DNA from: Prochlorococcus sp. AG-363-N20
GTDB taxonomy: Bacteria; Cyanobacteriota; Cyanobacteriia; PCC-6307; Cyanobiaceae
Assembly (NCBI GenBank): GCA_003280105.1
Contig: QCFX01000001.1
Span: 62,001-126,000 of the forward strand
DNA: 64,000 nucleotides
Reading direction: 5' to 3'
The notes beneath the pieces were generated by a model. It made no database searches. It had not been told where the DNA came from and was given only the letters and a program-made list of their open reading frames with translations. Positions 43,284-55,023 of the stretch are shown here, one piece after another (position 1 is the first letter of the stretch; every line of letters starts with the position of its first letter). The position numbers and the translations under genes are program-made.

Positions 43284-43310
43284 CTAGCACTCAAAGCCGA
43301 TGACTGCCAA
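43284..43310. promoter_or_regulatory. Degenerate CIRCE-like operator upstream of groES
   Basis: CTAGCACTC-N9-GACTGCCAA differs from the HrcA operator TTAGCACTC-N9-GAGTGCTAA at three positions. The 9-bp spacer is exact. It lies 54 bp upstream of groES. HrcA/CIRCE control of groESL is established in cyanobacteria. Confidence 0.6.
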
Positions 43311-43450
43311 CCTATTCGTTTAAGCAGTTAATCGACCATAGGGGTTCTGTGCGGTTGACCGAACCGAATGCATCATCAGCATGCAGAGTGGTAATGTTGC
43401 GCCGCTCTGCGAAGTGCAGCGCATTTTTAGCGCTCCCTATTAATTCTTAG

Positions 43451-44923
<1,473 letters not shown>

Positions 44924-44925
44924 AT

Positions 44926-44970
44926 AATTAATCAAAAAGAGGGTTTATGAAACCCTCTTTTTGATTAATT
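44926..44970. terminator. Long perfect hairpin between atpD and atpC
   Basis: A perfect 21-bp inverted repeat (left arm starting AATTAATCAAAAAGAGGG) with a 3-base ATG loop, and a T-rich end. It begins 3 bp after the atpD stop and precedes atpC by 45 bp. It may be a partial terminator that reduces atpC transcription, or an mRNA-stabilising element. Confidence 0.75.
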
Positions 44971-45015
44971 ACTGTCAATTTCAAACCCTTTTTCATCCCT
45001 CCATTCCTGCACCAA

Positions 45016-45423
45016 ATGTCTCTCACCCTTCGAGTGCTGGCTCCTGACCAAAGTGTTTTTGATGGCACTGCTGAAGAAGTAATTCTTCCAAGCACCACAG
45101 GTCTTGTAGGCATACTTCCTGGACACATATCCATGGTGACCGCAATAGACACAGGAGTTCTAAGGGTTTTAAACAATGGCAACTGGGATTCAATTGCCTT
45201 GATGGGAGGGTTTGCTGAAGTAGAAGCTGACGACGTAACCGTCTTAGTTAATGGAGCAGAACTAGGAAGCAATATCGATGCTTCCAAGGCCGAAGCAGAG
45301 CTGGAAAAAGCTAAAACTGATTTCACTCAGCTAGAGGGACAACCGAACTCACCAGAAAAGGTCAAAGTTCAACAACAGCTCAATCGAGCCAGAGCAAGAT
45401 TCCAAGCAACAAAATCTGAATAA
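45016..45423 (+). CDS. atpC: ATP synthase F1 subunit epsilon
   Basis: The 135-aa epsilon subunit, with the beta-sandwich start SLTLRVLAPDQSVFDGTAEE and GLVGILPGHISMVTAIDTGV, and the helical end KVQQQLNRARARFQATKSE. It couples and inhibits the rotor. It follows atpD across the hairpin. Confidence 0.95.
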   Translation: MSLTLRVLAPDQSVFDGTAEEVILPSTTGLVGILPGHISMVTAIDTGVLRVLNNGNWDSIALMGGFAEVEADDVTVLVNGAELGSNIDASKAEAELEKAKTDFTQLEGQPNSPEKVKVQQQLNRARARFQATKSE

Positions 45424-45438
45424 ACAATTTGCAACTAG

Positions 45439-46113
45439 GTGAGCCTTAATCTTCTTCTAGACAATGCAGATCCTAGTGAATGGGGAAAGTGGCTAAAAAG
45501 TGGGATCTTTAATGGCGTAACAACTAATCCAACCTTGTTAAAGAAAGCAGGCCAAAAATGCTCGCTGACGAATCTAAAAGGTCTGTGCAAAAAAGCACAA
45601 GACCTTGGCTGCAAAGAAATCCATATTCAGGCCTGGGGGCAGAATTCCGACGAGCTTGCCAACTGTGGACTAAGTCTTGCAGAACTTTCAAATAAAGAGA
45701 TAGATGTCTATGTAAAAATACCAATAACAATTGAAGGAATAAAAGCAGCCAGAAGACTTTTAGAGCATGAGGTTAATATTACTTTTACAGCTTGTTATGA
45801 AGCAAAGCAAGTCCTTATTGCAACTGCCATTGGAGCTAAATATATCGCGCCTTACATGGGAAGAATAAATGACTTAGGTAAAGATGGAAGGCAAGAAATA
45901 ACTTCAATGCAAAGAATATTGGAAGGCCTGGAAAGTCATTGCAAAATACTTGTTGCAAGCATAAGAAGCTGCGAAGATATCAATCATCTTGCTGCCAATG
46001 GCGTTTGCACCTTTACACTTAGTACTGATATTGCTTACAAGCTTTTACATTCAAAAGAGACTGCTAAAGCAGCAAAAATCTTCGAGAAAGATTCAATTTC
46101 TAATTGTAATTAG
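45439..46113 (+). CDS. Transaldolase-family protein (F6P aldolase-like)
   Basis: The 224-aa protein is a short transaldolase-superfamily TIM barrel: NLLLDNADPSEWGKWLKSGI, FNGVTTNPTLLKKAG and the Schiff-base Lys segment DVYVKIPITIEGIKAARRL, then NITFTACYEAKQVLIATAIG. The length resembles fructose-6-phosphate aldolase/transaldolase type C rather than full TalB. A GTG at 45,439 is the start. It follows atpC by 15 bp, possibly co-transcribed. The substrate is uncertain. Confidence 0.85.
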   Translation: MSLNLLLDNADPSEWGKWLKSGIFNGVTTNPTLLKKAGQKCSLTNLKGLCKKAQDLGCKEIHIQAWGQNSDELANCGLSLAELSNKEIDVYVKIPITIEGIKAARRLLEHEVNITFTACYEAKQVLIATAIGAKYIAPYMGRINDLGKDGRQEITSMQRILEGLESHCKILVASIRSCEDINHLAANGVCTFTLSTDIAYKLLHSKETAKAAKIFEKDSISNCN

Positions 46114-46131
46114 AAGAGAAATATTTATCTC

Positions 46132-46686
<555 letters not shown>

Positions 46687-46706
46687 TCAAATTCTCTTCT
46701 TTTAGC

Positions 46707-47486
46707 TTGAAAGGATTCCTTCTCTTTGACATCGACGGAGTTATTCGTGATGTAACTAACAGCTATCGGCTGGCAATTCAAGAAACCGTAAATCACTTCG
46801 TTGAATGGCGGCCAAACATGGAGGTAATAGACACGCTCAAAGCAGAAGGATGCTGGAATAACGATTGGGAAGCCAGTCAAGAGATCATAAAAAGAAGGTA
46901 CAAAGCATTGAAAGCATCTAAAAAAGAACCAAGCTTTGAAGAGATTGTAAAAATATTCAATGGTTTCTATTTTGGCGGTGAAGAAAATGGCGACAGCAGG
47001 AATTGGACAGGATTTATAAAAAACGAAGTCCTATTAGTCAAAAAAGACTTTTTTGAAGAATTAACCACCAAAGATTTTGCATGGGGATTTGTAAGTGGTG
47101 CTGAAGTGGCCTCCGTAAAGTTTGTCCTGGAAAATCGTTTAGGTCTAAAAGCACCAAATGCACTGGCAATGGGGCAGTCTCCAGAGAAGCCAGACCCAAC
47201 TGGTCTTTTAGAAATATCAGCCAAACTTGCAGGAACAAATTTAGGTAATGGCGTGGCACCTATTGGCTACTTGGGGGATACAGTTGCAGATGTGATCACA
47301 GTTAAAAATGCAGAGAAAGCTATTCCTGAACAAAGGTTTATAAGCTTTGGCATTGCACCACCACACCTTCATAAGAGAGACAAATTAATAGCAAGAATGG
47401 AATACGAGAAAGAATTAATAGCAGCAGGAGCTGATCATATCTTAGAGTCAATAGATGAAGTAATTAGATATGCAATAAAATGGTAA
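46707..47486 (+). CDS. HAD-superfamily hydrolase (TIGR01548-like)
   Basis: The 259-aa protein has HAD motif I FDIDGVIRDV (nucleophile Asp), a GFVSGAEVASVKFVL motif II region and motif IV YLGDTVADVITVKNA with the DxxAD-type acids. It resembles the cyanobacterial subfamily IA phosphatases grouped as TIGR01548. The start is a TTG at 46,707 directly before the hydrophobic nucleophile strand. Substrate unknown. Confidence 0.85.
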   Translation: MKGFLLFDIDGVIRDVTNSYRLAIQETVNHFVEWRPNMEVIDTLKAEGCWNNDWEASQEIIKRRYKALKASKKEPSFEEIVKIFNGFYFGGEENGDSRNWTGFIKNEVLLVKKDFFEELTTKDFAWGFVSGAEVASVKFVLENRLGLKAPNALAMGQSPEKPDPTGLLEISAKLAGTNLGNGVAPIGYLGDTVADVITVKNAEKAIPEQRFISFGIAPPHLHKRDKLIARMEYEKELIAAGADHILESIDEVIRYAIKW

Positions 47487-47649
47487 GACACAAAAAGAAA
47501 GCATTGTTCAAGTTTAATTAAAGGGGTCAAAGCATTTTCTTAAGCACCGCACTTACAAGAGAAGGTTTTAGAGTAATTAACTATAGATATATTTTTGATG
47601 GCAACAAAAGGGGCTAACACCGATGAATTTTATTTTTAGAGGAAAAGGG

Positions 47650-48975
47650 TTAATGCTCGAGACTATCTATATCTTTTTTTGCCGTGGAGCTTAAAACTTC
47701 AGGATCACTTAGTGTCACCAAAACATCATCCTCTATCCGGATACCAATTCCTTTCCAGTGTTCCCCTATCTGCGGCTGTCCTTCTGGAACCGCCAATCGA
47801 TCACTTACATATAGACCTGGCTCTACGGTCAAAACCATGCCCTCTTTAAGCTGCACGGGGTAATCGCCTAAACGGTAAGCGCCTACATCATGTACATCTA
47901 ATCCAAGCCAATGACCTGTGCGATGCATATACAAATGGCGATATGAGCCGTTCTCAATCACACTCTCTACAGAGCCTTTAAGCAATCCAAGATCTATCAA
48001 TCCTTCAACTAAGACCTGCAACGCAATTTGATGAACCGATTCAGCATTTTGGCCAGAAACCACAGAAGCCACAGCCAATTCTTGAGCTTCTAAAACAATT
48101 TCATAAAGAGCTTTCTGCTCCGCATTGAAACGTCCATTAATTGGAAAAGTGCGAGTTATATCTCCGTTGTAATAATCAGGCAAAGCGCAACCCGCATCAA
48201 TAAGCAATAAATCACCATCTATCAGCTGAGCATTGTTAGAGGTGTAATGCAGAACACATGCATTATCTCCACTTGCAACAATCGATCCATAAGCAGGTCC
48301 CCTTGCGCCTTGATCAAGGAAATATTGCTCAATTACAGCCTGGATTTGCCTCTCGTTCATTCCCGGGCGAACAGAAGCACGAGCCAACTCATGAGCTTGA
48401 GCAGATATTCGAGCTGCTTCTCTCATCCGATCTATTTCACATGGATCTTTCAGAAGCCTCAACTGGTGGAGTAATGCATTAGGTGACAAAAGTGCAAGCG
48501 GGGAGGCCCCACTGCGTTGAACTCCATCCAGTTGTCTAGCTAATACTTTGAGTACAACAGGTTCAATCTTTGGATGCTTTCCTATTCGAAAGGCAATTCC
48601 TGAAGAGCCTTCAAGGTAGTGACCTAAAAGTTTTGGAAATTCCTCAATAGGATGCGCAATATCAGCACCAAATAAAGAAACCGCCTTCTCCACACCAGAG
48701 CGCAAACCAGTCCAAACCTCCAAACTCGGATCACTAGGCAACACAAAAAGGATGTATTGCTCACCTAAAGGACGGTTAGGTAAAAACAGTGCGACTGCAT
48801 CTGGCTCATCAAATCCAGTTAAATACCAAAAATCACTGTTTTGTCGAAAAGGGTATTCACAATCAGCATGGTGAGGAACCAAGGAAGCAGCAGGAATGAT
48901 TGCTGCATTGCCTTCTAATTGAGCCAAAAAGCCAGCTCGGCGCTTACAAAAGCTATTTTGATCAATCAAAGGCAT
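47650..48975 (-). CDS. pepP: Xaa-Pro aminopeptidase P
   Basis: The 441-aa creatinase-fold metallopeptidase removes N-terminal residues preceding proline. The five Mn ligands are in context: LLIDAGCALPDYYNGDITRT (two Asp), HRTGHWLGLDVHDVG (His), LTVEPGLYVSD (Glu) and GIRIEDDVLV (Glu). The N-terminal domain begins MPLIDQNSFCKRRAGFLAQL, typical of the long PepP form. Monocistronic. Confidence 0.95.
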   Translation of the reverse strand: MPLIDQNSFCKRRAGFLAQLEGNAAIIPAASLVPHHADCEYPFRQNSDFWYLTGFDEPDAVALFLPNRPLGEQYILFVLPSDPSLEVWTGLRSGVEKAVSLFGADIAHPIEEFPKLLGHYLEGSSGIAFRIGKHPKIEPVVLKVLARQLDGVQRSGASPLALLSPNALLHQLRLLKDPCEIDRMREAARISAQAHELARASVRPGMNERQIQAVIEQYFLDQGARGPAYGSIVASGDNACVLHYTSNNAQLIDGDLLLIDAGCALPDYYNGDITRTFPINGRFNAEQKALYEIVLEAQELAVASVVSGQNAESVHQIALQVLVEGLIDLGLLKGSVESVIENGSYRHLYMHRTGHWLGLDVHDVGAYRLGDYPVQLKEGMVLTVEPGLYVSDRLAVPEGQPQIGEHWKGIGIRIEDDVLVTLSDPEVLSSTAKKDIDSLEH

Positions 48976-49228
48976 TTATTCTCTTTAGAGTTTCAAGATG
49001 TCAGTTGGCAACCATTTTAAGAAATTTTTTCTGAAGTTTTGCAAGCGAAGTCTCAAGGGAACGTTAATGAACTGCTGGACATCAATGTAATTACTAGTAA
49101 GGATTGGCTAATTCTTTTGTTAATCAACCTACCCTTCATTACCTTCTATGAACTACAAAGAGACTTCTGAAGAAACAAAAAATTCTTGATTTAATGGTCC
49201 TATACAACAACACGACAAGCCTTAAGGC

Positions 49229-50227
49229 ATGAGTCCTGATCTTATTTATCTGGGCCTACTCGTACTAATAGTCTTAGTAGGATCAGCTTTTTGCTCTGGG
49301 ATTGAAGCGGCACTCTTAACTGTCAATCCTTTGCGTGTGCATGAGCTAGCCGCAAGGTCAAAACCCGTTCCAGGAGCTCGAAGGCTTGCAAATTTAAGAA
49401 AGCGCTTAGGAAGAACACTCACTGTTCTTGTAATAGCTAACAATGGTTTCAATATCTTTGGCAGCCTAATGCTGGGCAGCTATGCCACTTATGTCTTTGA
49501 GCAGCGAAATATCCATGGAGTGGCTTTGCCACTGTTTTCAATTGGGCTAACAATTCTGGTGATTTTGTTAGGAGAAATATTGCCAAAATCTCTTGGTAGT
49601 CGCCTGGCAATAGAGGTTTCACTGGCAAGTGCGCCGATACTTCATGCGCTAGGCCTGGTAATGCGTCCATTATTGCTTCTACTAGAGCAATTATTACCAG
49701 TCATTACTGCAGAGAACGAATTAAGTACGGATGAAGAAGAAATACGTCAGATGGCCAGACTGGGATCCCAAAAAGGCCAAATCGAAGCCGATGAAGCCGC
49801 AATGATTTCCAAAGTTTTCCAATTAAACGATTTAACAGCTAGAGACCTTATGACTCCAAGAGTTTCTGCTCCCACACTCGATGGATGTACTGACCTCATT
49901 TCACAAAAAACAAATCTATTAAAAAACAATGCGCAATGGTGGGTAGTTCTTGGAGAAGAAGTCGATAAAGTTCTTGGTGTGGCAAATCGTGAGCAATTAC
50001 TAACAGCCCTGCTCGAGGGTAATGGTCAGCTCACTCCTGCCGACTTAAGCCAAGCAGTTGAATTTGTCCCAGAAATGATTCGAGTTGATCGATTATTAAC
50101 AGGTTTTAACGATGACAAGCGTGGAGTAAGAGTAGTTGTAGATGAGTTCGGTGGATTTGTTGGCTTGATTGGCCCAGAAGCAGTGTTGGCAGTTTTAGCA
50201 GGCTGGGGGATGGAATCGAAGTCATGA
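49229..50227 (+). CDS. CNNM/HlyC-CorC family transporter-like protein
   Basis: A DUF21/CNNM domain spans residues 1-175 with four membrane segments: LGLLVLIVLVGSAFCSGIEA with the SAFCSGxEAA signature, ANNGFNIFGSLMLGS, LTILVILLGEILPKSLG and HALGLVMRPLLLLLEQLLPV. The cytosolic part (AMISKVFQLNDLTARDLMTP) is a CBS-pair region. The final CorC/HlyC transporter-associated domain is absent at 332 aa. Members act in Mg or Co homeostasis. The ATG of the next gene overlaps its stop. Confidence 0.88.
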   Translation: MSPDLIYLGLLVLIVLVGSAFCSGIEAALLTVNPLRVHELAARSKPVPGARRLANLRKRLGRTLTVLVIANNGFNIFGSLMLGSYATYVFEQRNIHGVALPLFSIGLTILVILLGEILPKSLGSRLAIEVSLASAPILHALGLVMRPLLLLLEQLLPVITAENELSTDEEEIRQMARLGSQKGQIEADEAAMISKVFQLNDLTARDLMTPRVSAPTLDGCTDLISQKTNLLKNNAQWWVVLGEEVDKVLGVANREQLLTALLEGNGQLTPADLSQAVEFVPEMIRVDRLLTGFNDDKRGVRVVVDEFGGFVGLIGPEAVLAVLAGWGMESKS

Positions 50228-51546
50228 GATCACTCCCATCTACACCTGAGCGATGCAAATTGCTACTTAATCAGTGGAGAGATCAATTAACTCTGACAAA
50301 TAAAGAAAAACATCTTCTGGCTGGAGAGATAAAAGCACTAGATCGACAACTAGATCGCTTATTGCATAGCCATCTTCGTATTGCTGCTTTTGGGAGAGTT
50401 GGTGTAGGCAAGTCAAGCCTGCTAAACGCCTTGCTTGGCCGAAAAGCTTTTTTAACTGATATAGCCCACGGTTGTACTCGACACACCACCGCAGTTGAAT
50501 GGGATGAGCCTATGGCTCCACTGGAAAAAGTGGAGTTGATTGATACTCCTGGGATTGACGAAGTTGCAGCTGAAGCAAGGACAAAACTCTCAGCTCGAAT
50601 AGCACTCCAGGCAGACCTAATACTTTTTGTGCTTGATAGCGATATCACAAGTGTCGAACTCGAGGCCCTAAGCACACTGACAAAAACTGGAAAACCTCTT
50701 TTGCTAGTGCTTAATCGGTGTGATCAATGGTCAAAGAACGAATTAAATGATTTAAGAAAGAGCATCCTTAAACGTCTCCCTATTAATGCACGAGAAATAG
50801 AGCTTCATCTAGTTGCTGCAGCTCCTCGTATAGGCCAGGTTCAAAGGGATGGTCGAATAAGAAGCCAAATATGTTCACCCAGAGTTGAAGATCTTCAAAG
50901 TTCATTAAAAGCACTGCTAAGAGATCAGGGAGAGCTTTTTTTGTCTGTTAATTCCTTGAGACAAGCAGACCACTTTTATCAACAGCTCAAACTCGGACGG
51001 CTAAAGCGAAGTCGTTCCGCAGCTCAAGGGCTAATAGGAAAATTCGCTGCTATTAAAGCTTCTGGTGTAGCAATTAACCCTCTGTTAATGCTTGATCTTG
51101 CTGGGGGGCTTGCATGCGATACAGCTTTAGTTCTTCAACTCAGCAATCTATATGGGTTGCAAATGAAAGGACATTCTGCAAGAAAGTTATTAAGGCGCCT
51201 TTCTTGCTACAACGCCTATCTTGGAGGAGCACAAATAGGAGTACAAGTCGCCTTAGGTGCCTTAAGGCAAATACTTTTACTTGCAATCCCTATCACAGGA
51301 GGGTTAAGCATTGCACCAGCCGCACCTATTGCTTTAGCCCAAGCAGCATTAGCAGTACATACAACCAAATTGACAGGACGCATTACGGCTCAAGTACTTC
51401 TCACAGGGAGTCAAAACAAAGAAGCTCAACCTTCTGTCATTTTAAAAAGGTTAGTCAGGCAAGACCCTGCATTGAAAAACTGGTTAAATATCTGGTCAGA
51501 AGCAAGGTCCAACGAAAAAAATACTCTGCAAGCATTACTTCCGTGA
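50224..51546 (+). CDS. GTPase with C-terminal DUF697 domain
   Basis: The N-terminal Ras-like GTPase has all G motifs: G1 GRVGVGKSSLLN, G2 region HTTAVEW, G3 DTPGIDEV and G4 LNRCDQW. The C-terminal 190 residues are hydrophobic helices with VQVALGALRQILLLAIPITG, GGLSIAPAAPIALAQAALAV, as in DUF697/YcjF-type GTPases. It overlaps the CNNM gene by 4 bp and nadD by 4 bp, so these genes form one operon leading to NAD synthesis. Confidence 0.88.
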   Translation: MRSLPSTPERCKLLLNQWRDQLTLTNKEKHLLAGEIKALDRQLDRLLHSHLRIAAFGRVGVGKSSLLNALLGRKAFLTDIAHGCTRHTTAVEWDEPMAPLEKVELIDTPGIDEVAAEARTKLSARIALQADLILFVLDSDITSVELEALSTLTKTGKPLLLVLNRCDQWSKNELNDLRKSILKRLPINAREIELHLVAAAPRIGQVQRDGRIRSQICSPRVEDLQSSLKALLRDQGELFLSVNSLRQADHFYQQLKLGRLKRSRSAAQGLIGKFAAIKASGVAINPLLMLDLAGGLACDTALVLQLSNLYGLQMKGHSARKLLRRLSCYNAYLGGAQIGVQVALGALRQILLLAIPITGGLSIAPAAPIALAQAALAVHTTKLTGRITAQVLLTGSQNKEAQPSVILKRLVRQDPALKNWLNIWSEARSNEKNTLQALLP

Positions 51547-52130
51547 AAGAGACCTATGGCCTTATAGCACTCTTAGGAACAAGTGCCGACCCTCCCACCT
51601 TGGGGCACCAAGCACTTTTAGAAGGCTTGCTAAAAATCTTTCCTAAAGTCATCACCTGGGCCAGTGATAATCCACTAAAAACACATAGTGCACCTCTTGA
51701 AATACGGTATGAACTTCTAAATGCACTAGTAAGTTCTATTGCAAATCCTCAACTGGAAATAATTCAAGATCTAAGCAGTCCTTGGAGCATAACAACCCTC
51801 GAGAAAGCAGCCAATCGCTGGCCTAATAATGAATTCATTTTTGTCGTTGGTAGCGATCTTGCGTGGCAAATCCCAAGCTGGGCAAAATCAAAAAACCTAT
51901 TGCAAAAAGTTCGCATTGGAATTGCCCCTCGCGAAGGTTGGCCGATCAAAGATGAGCATTTGCATAGCCTTAAAGCGTTAGGTGGGCAAGTGGATATTCT
52001 CCCTTTAAAAATCCCTGCCAGCGCCAGTTCAGAAGCACGCAACAATTTCGCAGCTTCTCAAATCCCTCCGGATATTCTGCCTCTAGTGCTCGAGAAAAAC
52101 TTATACGGCCTCAGCAGATATAAAAAATGA
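51543..52130 (+). CDS. nadD: Nicotinate-nucleotide adenylyltransferase
   Basis: NadD adenylates nicotinate mononucleotide. The GTG at 51,543, overlapping the previous stop, starts a 195-aa protein VKETYGLIALLGTSADPPTL with the T/HxGH motif TLGH of the nucleotidyltransferase family and EFIFVVGSDLAWQIPSWA, then ASSEARNNFAAS with the ISSTxIR-like end. A longer frame that starts inside the preceding gene is not real. It overlaps nadE by 4 bp. Confidence 0.92.
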   Translation: MKETYGLIALLGTSADPPTLGHQALLEGLLKIFPKVITWASDNPLKTHSAPLEIRYELLNALVSSIANPQLEIIQDLSSPWSITTLEKAANRWPNNEFIFVVGSDLAWQIPSWAKSKNLLQKVRIGIAPREGWPIKDEHLHSLKALGGQVDILPLKIPASASSEARNNFAASQIPPDILPLVLEKNLYGLSRYKK

Positions 52131-53821
52131 GGTTCTTATTAGCTCAATTAAATCCAATCATAGGGGATTTCAAAGGAAATTCCTTAAAAATTAAACATGC
52201 TTGCAAAAAGGCAACTTCTGAGGGTGTGAATGTTGTACTAACACCAGAATTATCACTCTGGGGATATCCACCCAGAGATTTGCTTCTGAATCCTCAATTT
52301 GTCAAAGAACAAAATGAGACGCTTCAAGACTTGGTGAACTTTTTGAAATTAGAGACTTGTAACTTATCAGTATTTGTTGGGATCGCTGAACCTTCAGCAG
52401 ACCTGAAATTACCAAACTTATTTAATTCAATTGCTTTAGTTGATGCCACTGGATGGGAAGTCATAGCACGCAAACAATTGCTACCTACATACGATGTCTT
52501 TGATGAAAAGCGCTACTTCCGAGCACATACAACTTCTGGAACTGTAAAGATAAAAACTAAAACAAGGTCTTTGCAGATAGGTATCACCATTTGTGAGGAC
52601 CTCTGGGTAGACGAAACAATTCAAGGTCAACGTCTTTCAGGACCCGATCCAATAGCCCAATTAGTTTCAAAAGAAATTGATTTATTAATCAATCTTTCTG
52701 CCTCCCCCTTCAGCCATAACAAAGAATCTCTGCGAAACCGTCTAGCAGAAAAAGCAGCTAACCGGCTCGACTGCCCTGTGATTTATTTGAACCAAGTTGG
52801 TGGTAATGATGAGTTGATTTTTGATGGTGCAAGTTTTGCAATTAATTCAATAGGGGAGACAACTCTCAAGCTTCCTAGATGCCAAGAATCTATAGCGATA
52901 TGGGAGCCTTCGTGCAGGGTTTTAGAAAAACAAATCAACATCGCAAGTGATGAAGAGAGGCTTTTCCAAGCTCTTGTACTCGGAGTGCATGACTATGCCA
53001 AGAAATGCAAATTCAACTCTGCATTAATTGGACTCAGTGGCGGCATTGATTCTGCTCTAGTTGCAATTATTGCTGCAGCTGCACTAGGAGGAAAACAAAT
53101 TTCGACAGTCCTTATGCCTTCACCTTGGAGCTCCTCCAATTCAATAAAAGATGCTCTTGCACTAGCCCAAAGGGTTGGAACTGAGGCAAAGATTTTGCCT
53201 ATAGGAAAACTGATGCAAAGTTACGACTTCGAATTATCAAATACGCTAGGAAAACCACCCGAGGGAATTACGGCAGAAAATCTTCAATCACGAATCCGAG
53301 GGACACTGCTTATGGCATTAGCCAATCATGAAGGGCACTTACTTCTCTCTACTGGTAATAAATCAGAGCTTGCCGTTGGCTACTGCACTCTCTATGGAGA
53401 TATGAATGGAGGTTTGGCCGTAATAGGGGATCTTTATAAAACTGTCGTTTTTGCTCTCTGTAAATGGTTGGATAGCACAGCTTCTTCGAAATGTAGAAAA
53501 GATCTGGGACTACCTCATGAAGGCGAACTTATAGGAAGTGCAATTCTTGAAAAGCCCCCAAGTGCTGAACTTCGCCCAGGTCAACTAGATACAGATTCTT
53601 TACCAGATTATGAAGTTCTAGATCCAATACTTAAATCGCTTATTGAAGAAAGAAGCTACCCTGAGGAACTTATTAAGAAAGGGCATGACCCAAATTTAGT
53701 GATGCAAATAAAATTGCTCTTAAAAAACGCAGAGTTCAAGCGTCGACAAGCTCCACCACTACTTAAAGTAAGTAATCAAGCTTTTGGAAGTGGCTGGAGA
53801 ATACCAATAGCCGCTAAATGA
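52127..53821 (+). CDS. nadE: NAD+ synthetase, glutamine-hydrolysing
   Basis: The 564-aa enzyme has an N-terminal nitrilase-type glutaminase with the Glu-Lys-Cys triad in LTPELSLWGYPPRD, ARKQLLPTYDVFDEKRYFRA and GITICEDLW, and a C-terminal synthetase with the ATP-binding P-loop LIGLSGGIDSALVA. Both domains are complete. It makes NAD from deamido-NAD and glutamine, the step after NadD. Confidence 0.96.
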   Translation: MRFLLAQLNPIIGDFKGNSLKIKHACKKATSEGVNVVLTPELSLWGYPPRDLLLNPQFVKEQNETLQDLVNFLKLETCNLSVFVGIAEPSADLKLPNLFNSIALVDATGWEVIARKQLLPTYDVFDEKRYFRAHTTSGTVKIKTKTRSLQIGITICEDLWVDETIQGQRLSGPDPIAQLVSKEIDLLINLSASPFSHNKESLRNRLAEKAANRLDCPVIYLNQVGGNDELIFDGASFAINSIGETTLKLPRCQESIAIWEPSCRVLEKQINIASDEERLFQALVLGVHDYAKKCKFNSALIGLSGGIDSALVAIIAAAALGGKQISTVLMPSPWSSSNSIKDALALAQRVGTEAKILPIGKLMQSYDFELSNTLGKPPEGITAENLQSRIRGTLLMALANHEGHLLLSTGNKSELAVGYCTLYGDMNGGLAVIGDLYKTVVFALCKWLDSTASSKCRKDLGLPHEGELIGSAILEKPPSAELRPGQLDTDSLPDYEVLDPILKSLIEERSYPEELIKKGHDPNLVMQIKLLLKNAEFKRRQAPPLLKVSNQAFGSGWRIPIAAK

Positions 53822-53883
53822 TCACAACAAATCATGGTCAAGTTGACCTGACATAGCCAACCTAGTAGAAGGTGCTTTAATTC

Positions 53884-55023
53884 ATGCCCGCCTCAGTTCT
53901 ATCGAGTCCGATGGCTAGCATCGGAATCCCAACCGAAATCAAAGCCGATGAACTGCGAGTAGCTCTAACGCCAGATGGGGCAAGAGAACTCGTTACTCAA
54001 GGGTTAGAAGTGCGTGTTCAATCTGGGGCTGGGGATGGAGCTGGAATCGAAGATGAGTCATTTGCTTCTGCTGGAGCAAAAATCGTTTCTCGAGAAGAAG
54101 CTTGGGCAGCCCATCTAATTGTGAAGGTCAAAGAGCCTCAAGAAGAAGAGTTTGCTTTCCTTAGAAAAGACATGGTGCTATTTACATACCTACACCTTGC
54201 TGCATATCCAAAAGTAGGAGAAGCCTTAATAGCTGCTGGAACAACCGGAGTGGGATATGAAACTGTCCAAATGGAGAATGGAAGTCTGCCTTTGCTCGCT
54301 CCAATGAGCGAGATTGCGGGTAGATTAGCTGCTCAAGTCGGAGCACATTTACTCGAAAGACCACATGGTGGAAGTGGAGTTCTCATAGGAGGCTGTACTG
54401 GTGTCCGGCCCGCAAGAGTAATAGTGCTAGGAGCAGGAACTGTTGGCTGGAATGCCGCCAGATTAGCTGCTGCAATGGATGCAGAAGTCATGTTGTTAGA
54501 CAGATCTCCTGAACGCCTCCGCAACCTAGAAGCAGATAGAAGAGGGAGGTTAATGAGTGTTGTCAGTAGCAGAGGATTGCTTGAAAGACTCATTCCAACG
54601 GCTGACCTTCTAATAGGCGCTGTACTTACACCAGGAGGGCGTGCTCCAACCCTGGTTGACGAGCAAATGGTTAGGCAAATGAAATCCAACTCTGTAATAG
54701 TTGATGTCGCGATTGACCAAGGTGGTTGTGTGGCTACCAGCATTGAGACCACTCACACCAATCCAACTGTGAGGATTCATGGAGTTCAACATTATGCCGT
54801 TGGGAATATGCCTGGAGCTGTACCCTTTACGTCAACAGAAGCGTTGGTAAGTGTGACTCTCCCCTACATCCTTGGCATGGCAGGTAGAGGCTTAGAAGAA
54901 GCAGTAACTGAACGTCCAGAACTATTATCTGGACTTAATACAGTTCGTGGATCTGTATGTCATCCTGGAGTAGCCAAAGCACTTAATATATCTCCAAGAC
55001 ACCCTATGGCATGTTTACGCTAG
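53884..55023 (+). CDS. ald: Alanine dehydrogenase
   Basis: Ald reversibly deaminates alanine to pyruvate with NAD+. The 379-aa protein has IGIPTEIKADELRVALTPDG, the catalytic Lys in HLIVKVKEPQ and His in YLHLAAYP, NAD-binding VLGAGTVGWNAARLAA and the closing ADLLIGAVLTPGGRAPTLV. The ATG at 53,884 or the next one 27 bp later could be the start. Its 3' end overlaps the 3' end of the convergent DUF3326 gene by 20 bp. Confidence 0.95.
   Translation: MPASVLSSPMASIGIPTEIKADELRVALTPDGARELVTQGLEVRVQSGAGDGAGIEDESFASAGAKIVSREEAWAAHLIVKVKEPQEEEFAFLRKDMVLFTYLHLAAYPKVGEALIAAGTTGVGYETVQMENGSLPLLAPMSEIAGRLAAQVGAHLLERPHGGSGVLIGGCTGVRPARVIVLGAGTVGWNAARLAAAMDAEVMLLDRSPERLRNLEADRRGRLMSVVSSRGLLERLIPTADLLIGAVLTPGGRAPTLVDEQMVRQMKSNSVIVDVAIDQGGCVATSIETTHTNPTVRIHGVQHYAVGNMPGAVPFTSTEALVSVTLPYILGMAGRGLEEAVTERPELLSGLNTVRGSVCHPGVAKALNISPRHPMACLR

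Noticed and set aside
51114-51542. Long N-terminal extension of the nadD frame
   Set aside because: It lies within the GTPase gene; composition is non-coding and the GTG at 51,543 fits NadD length.
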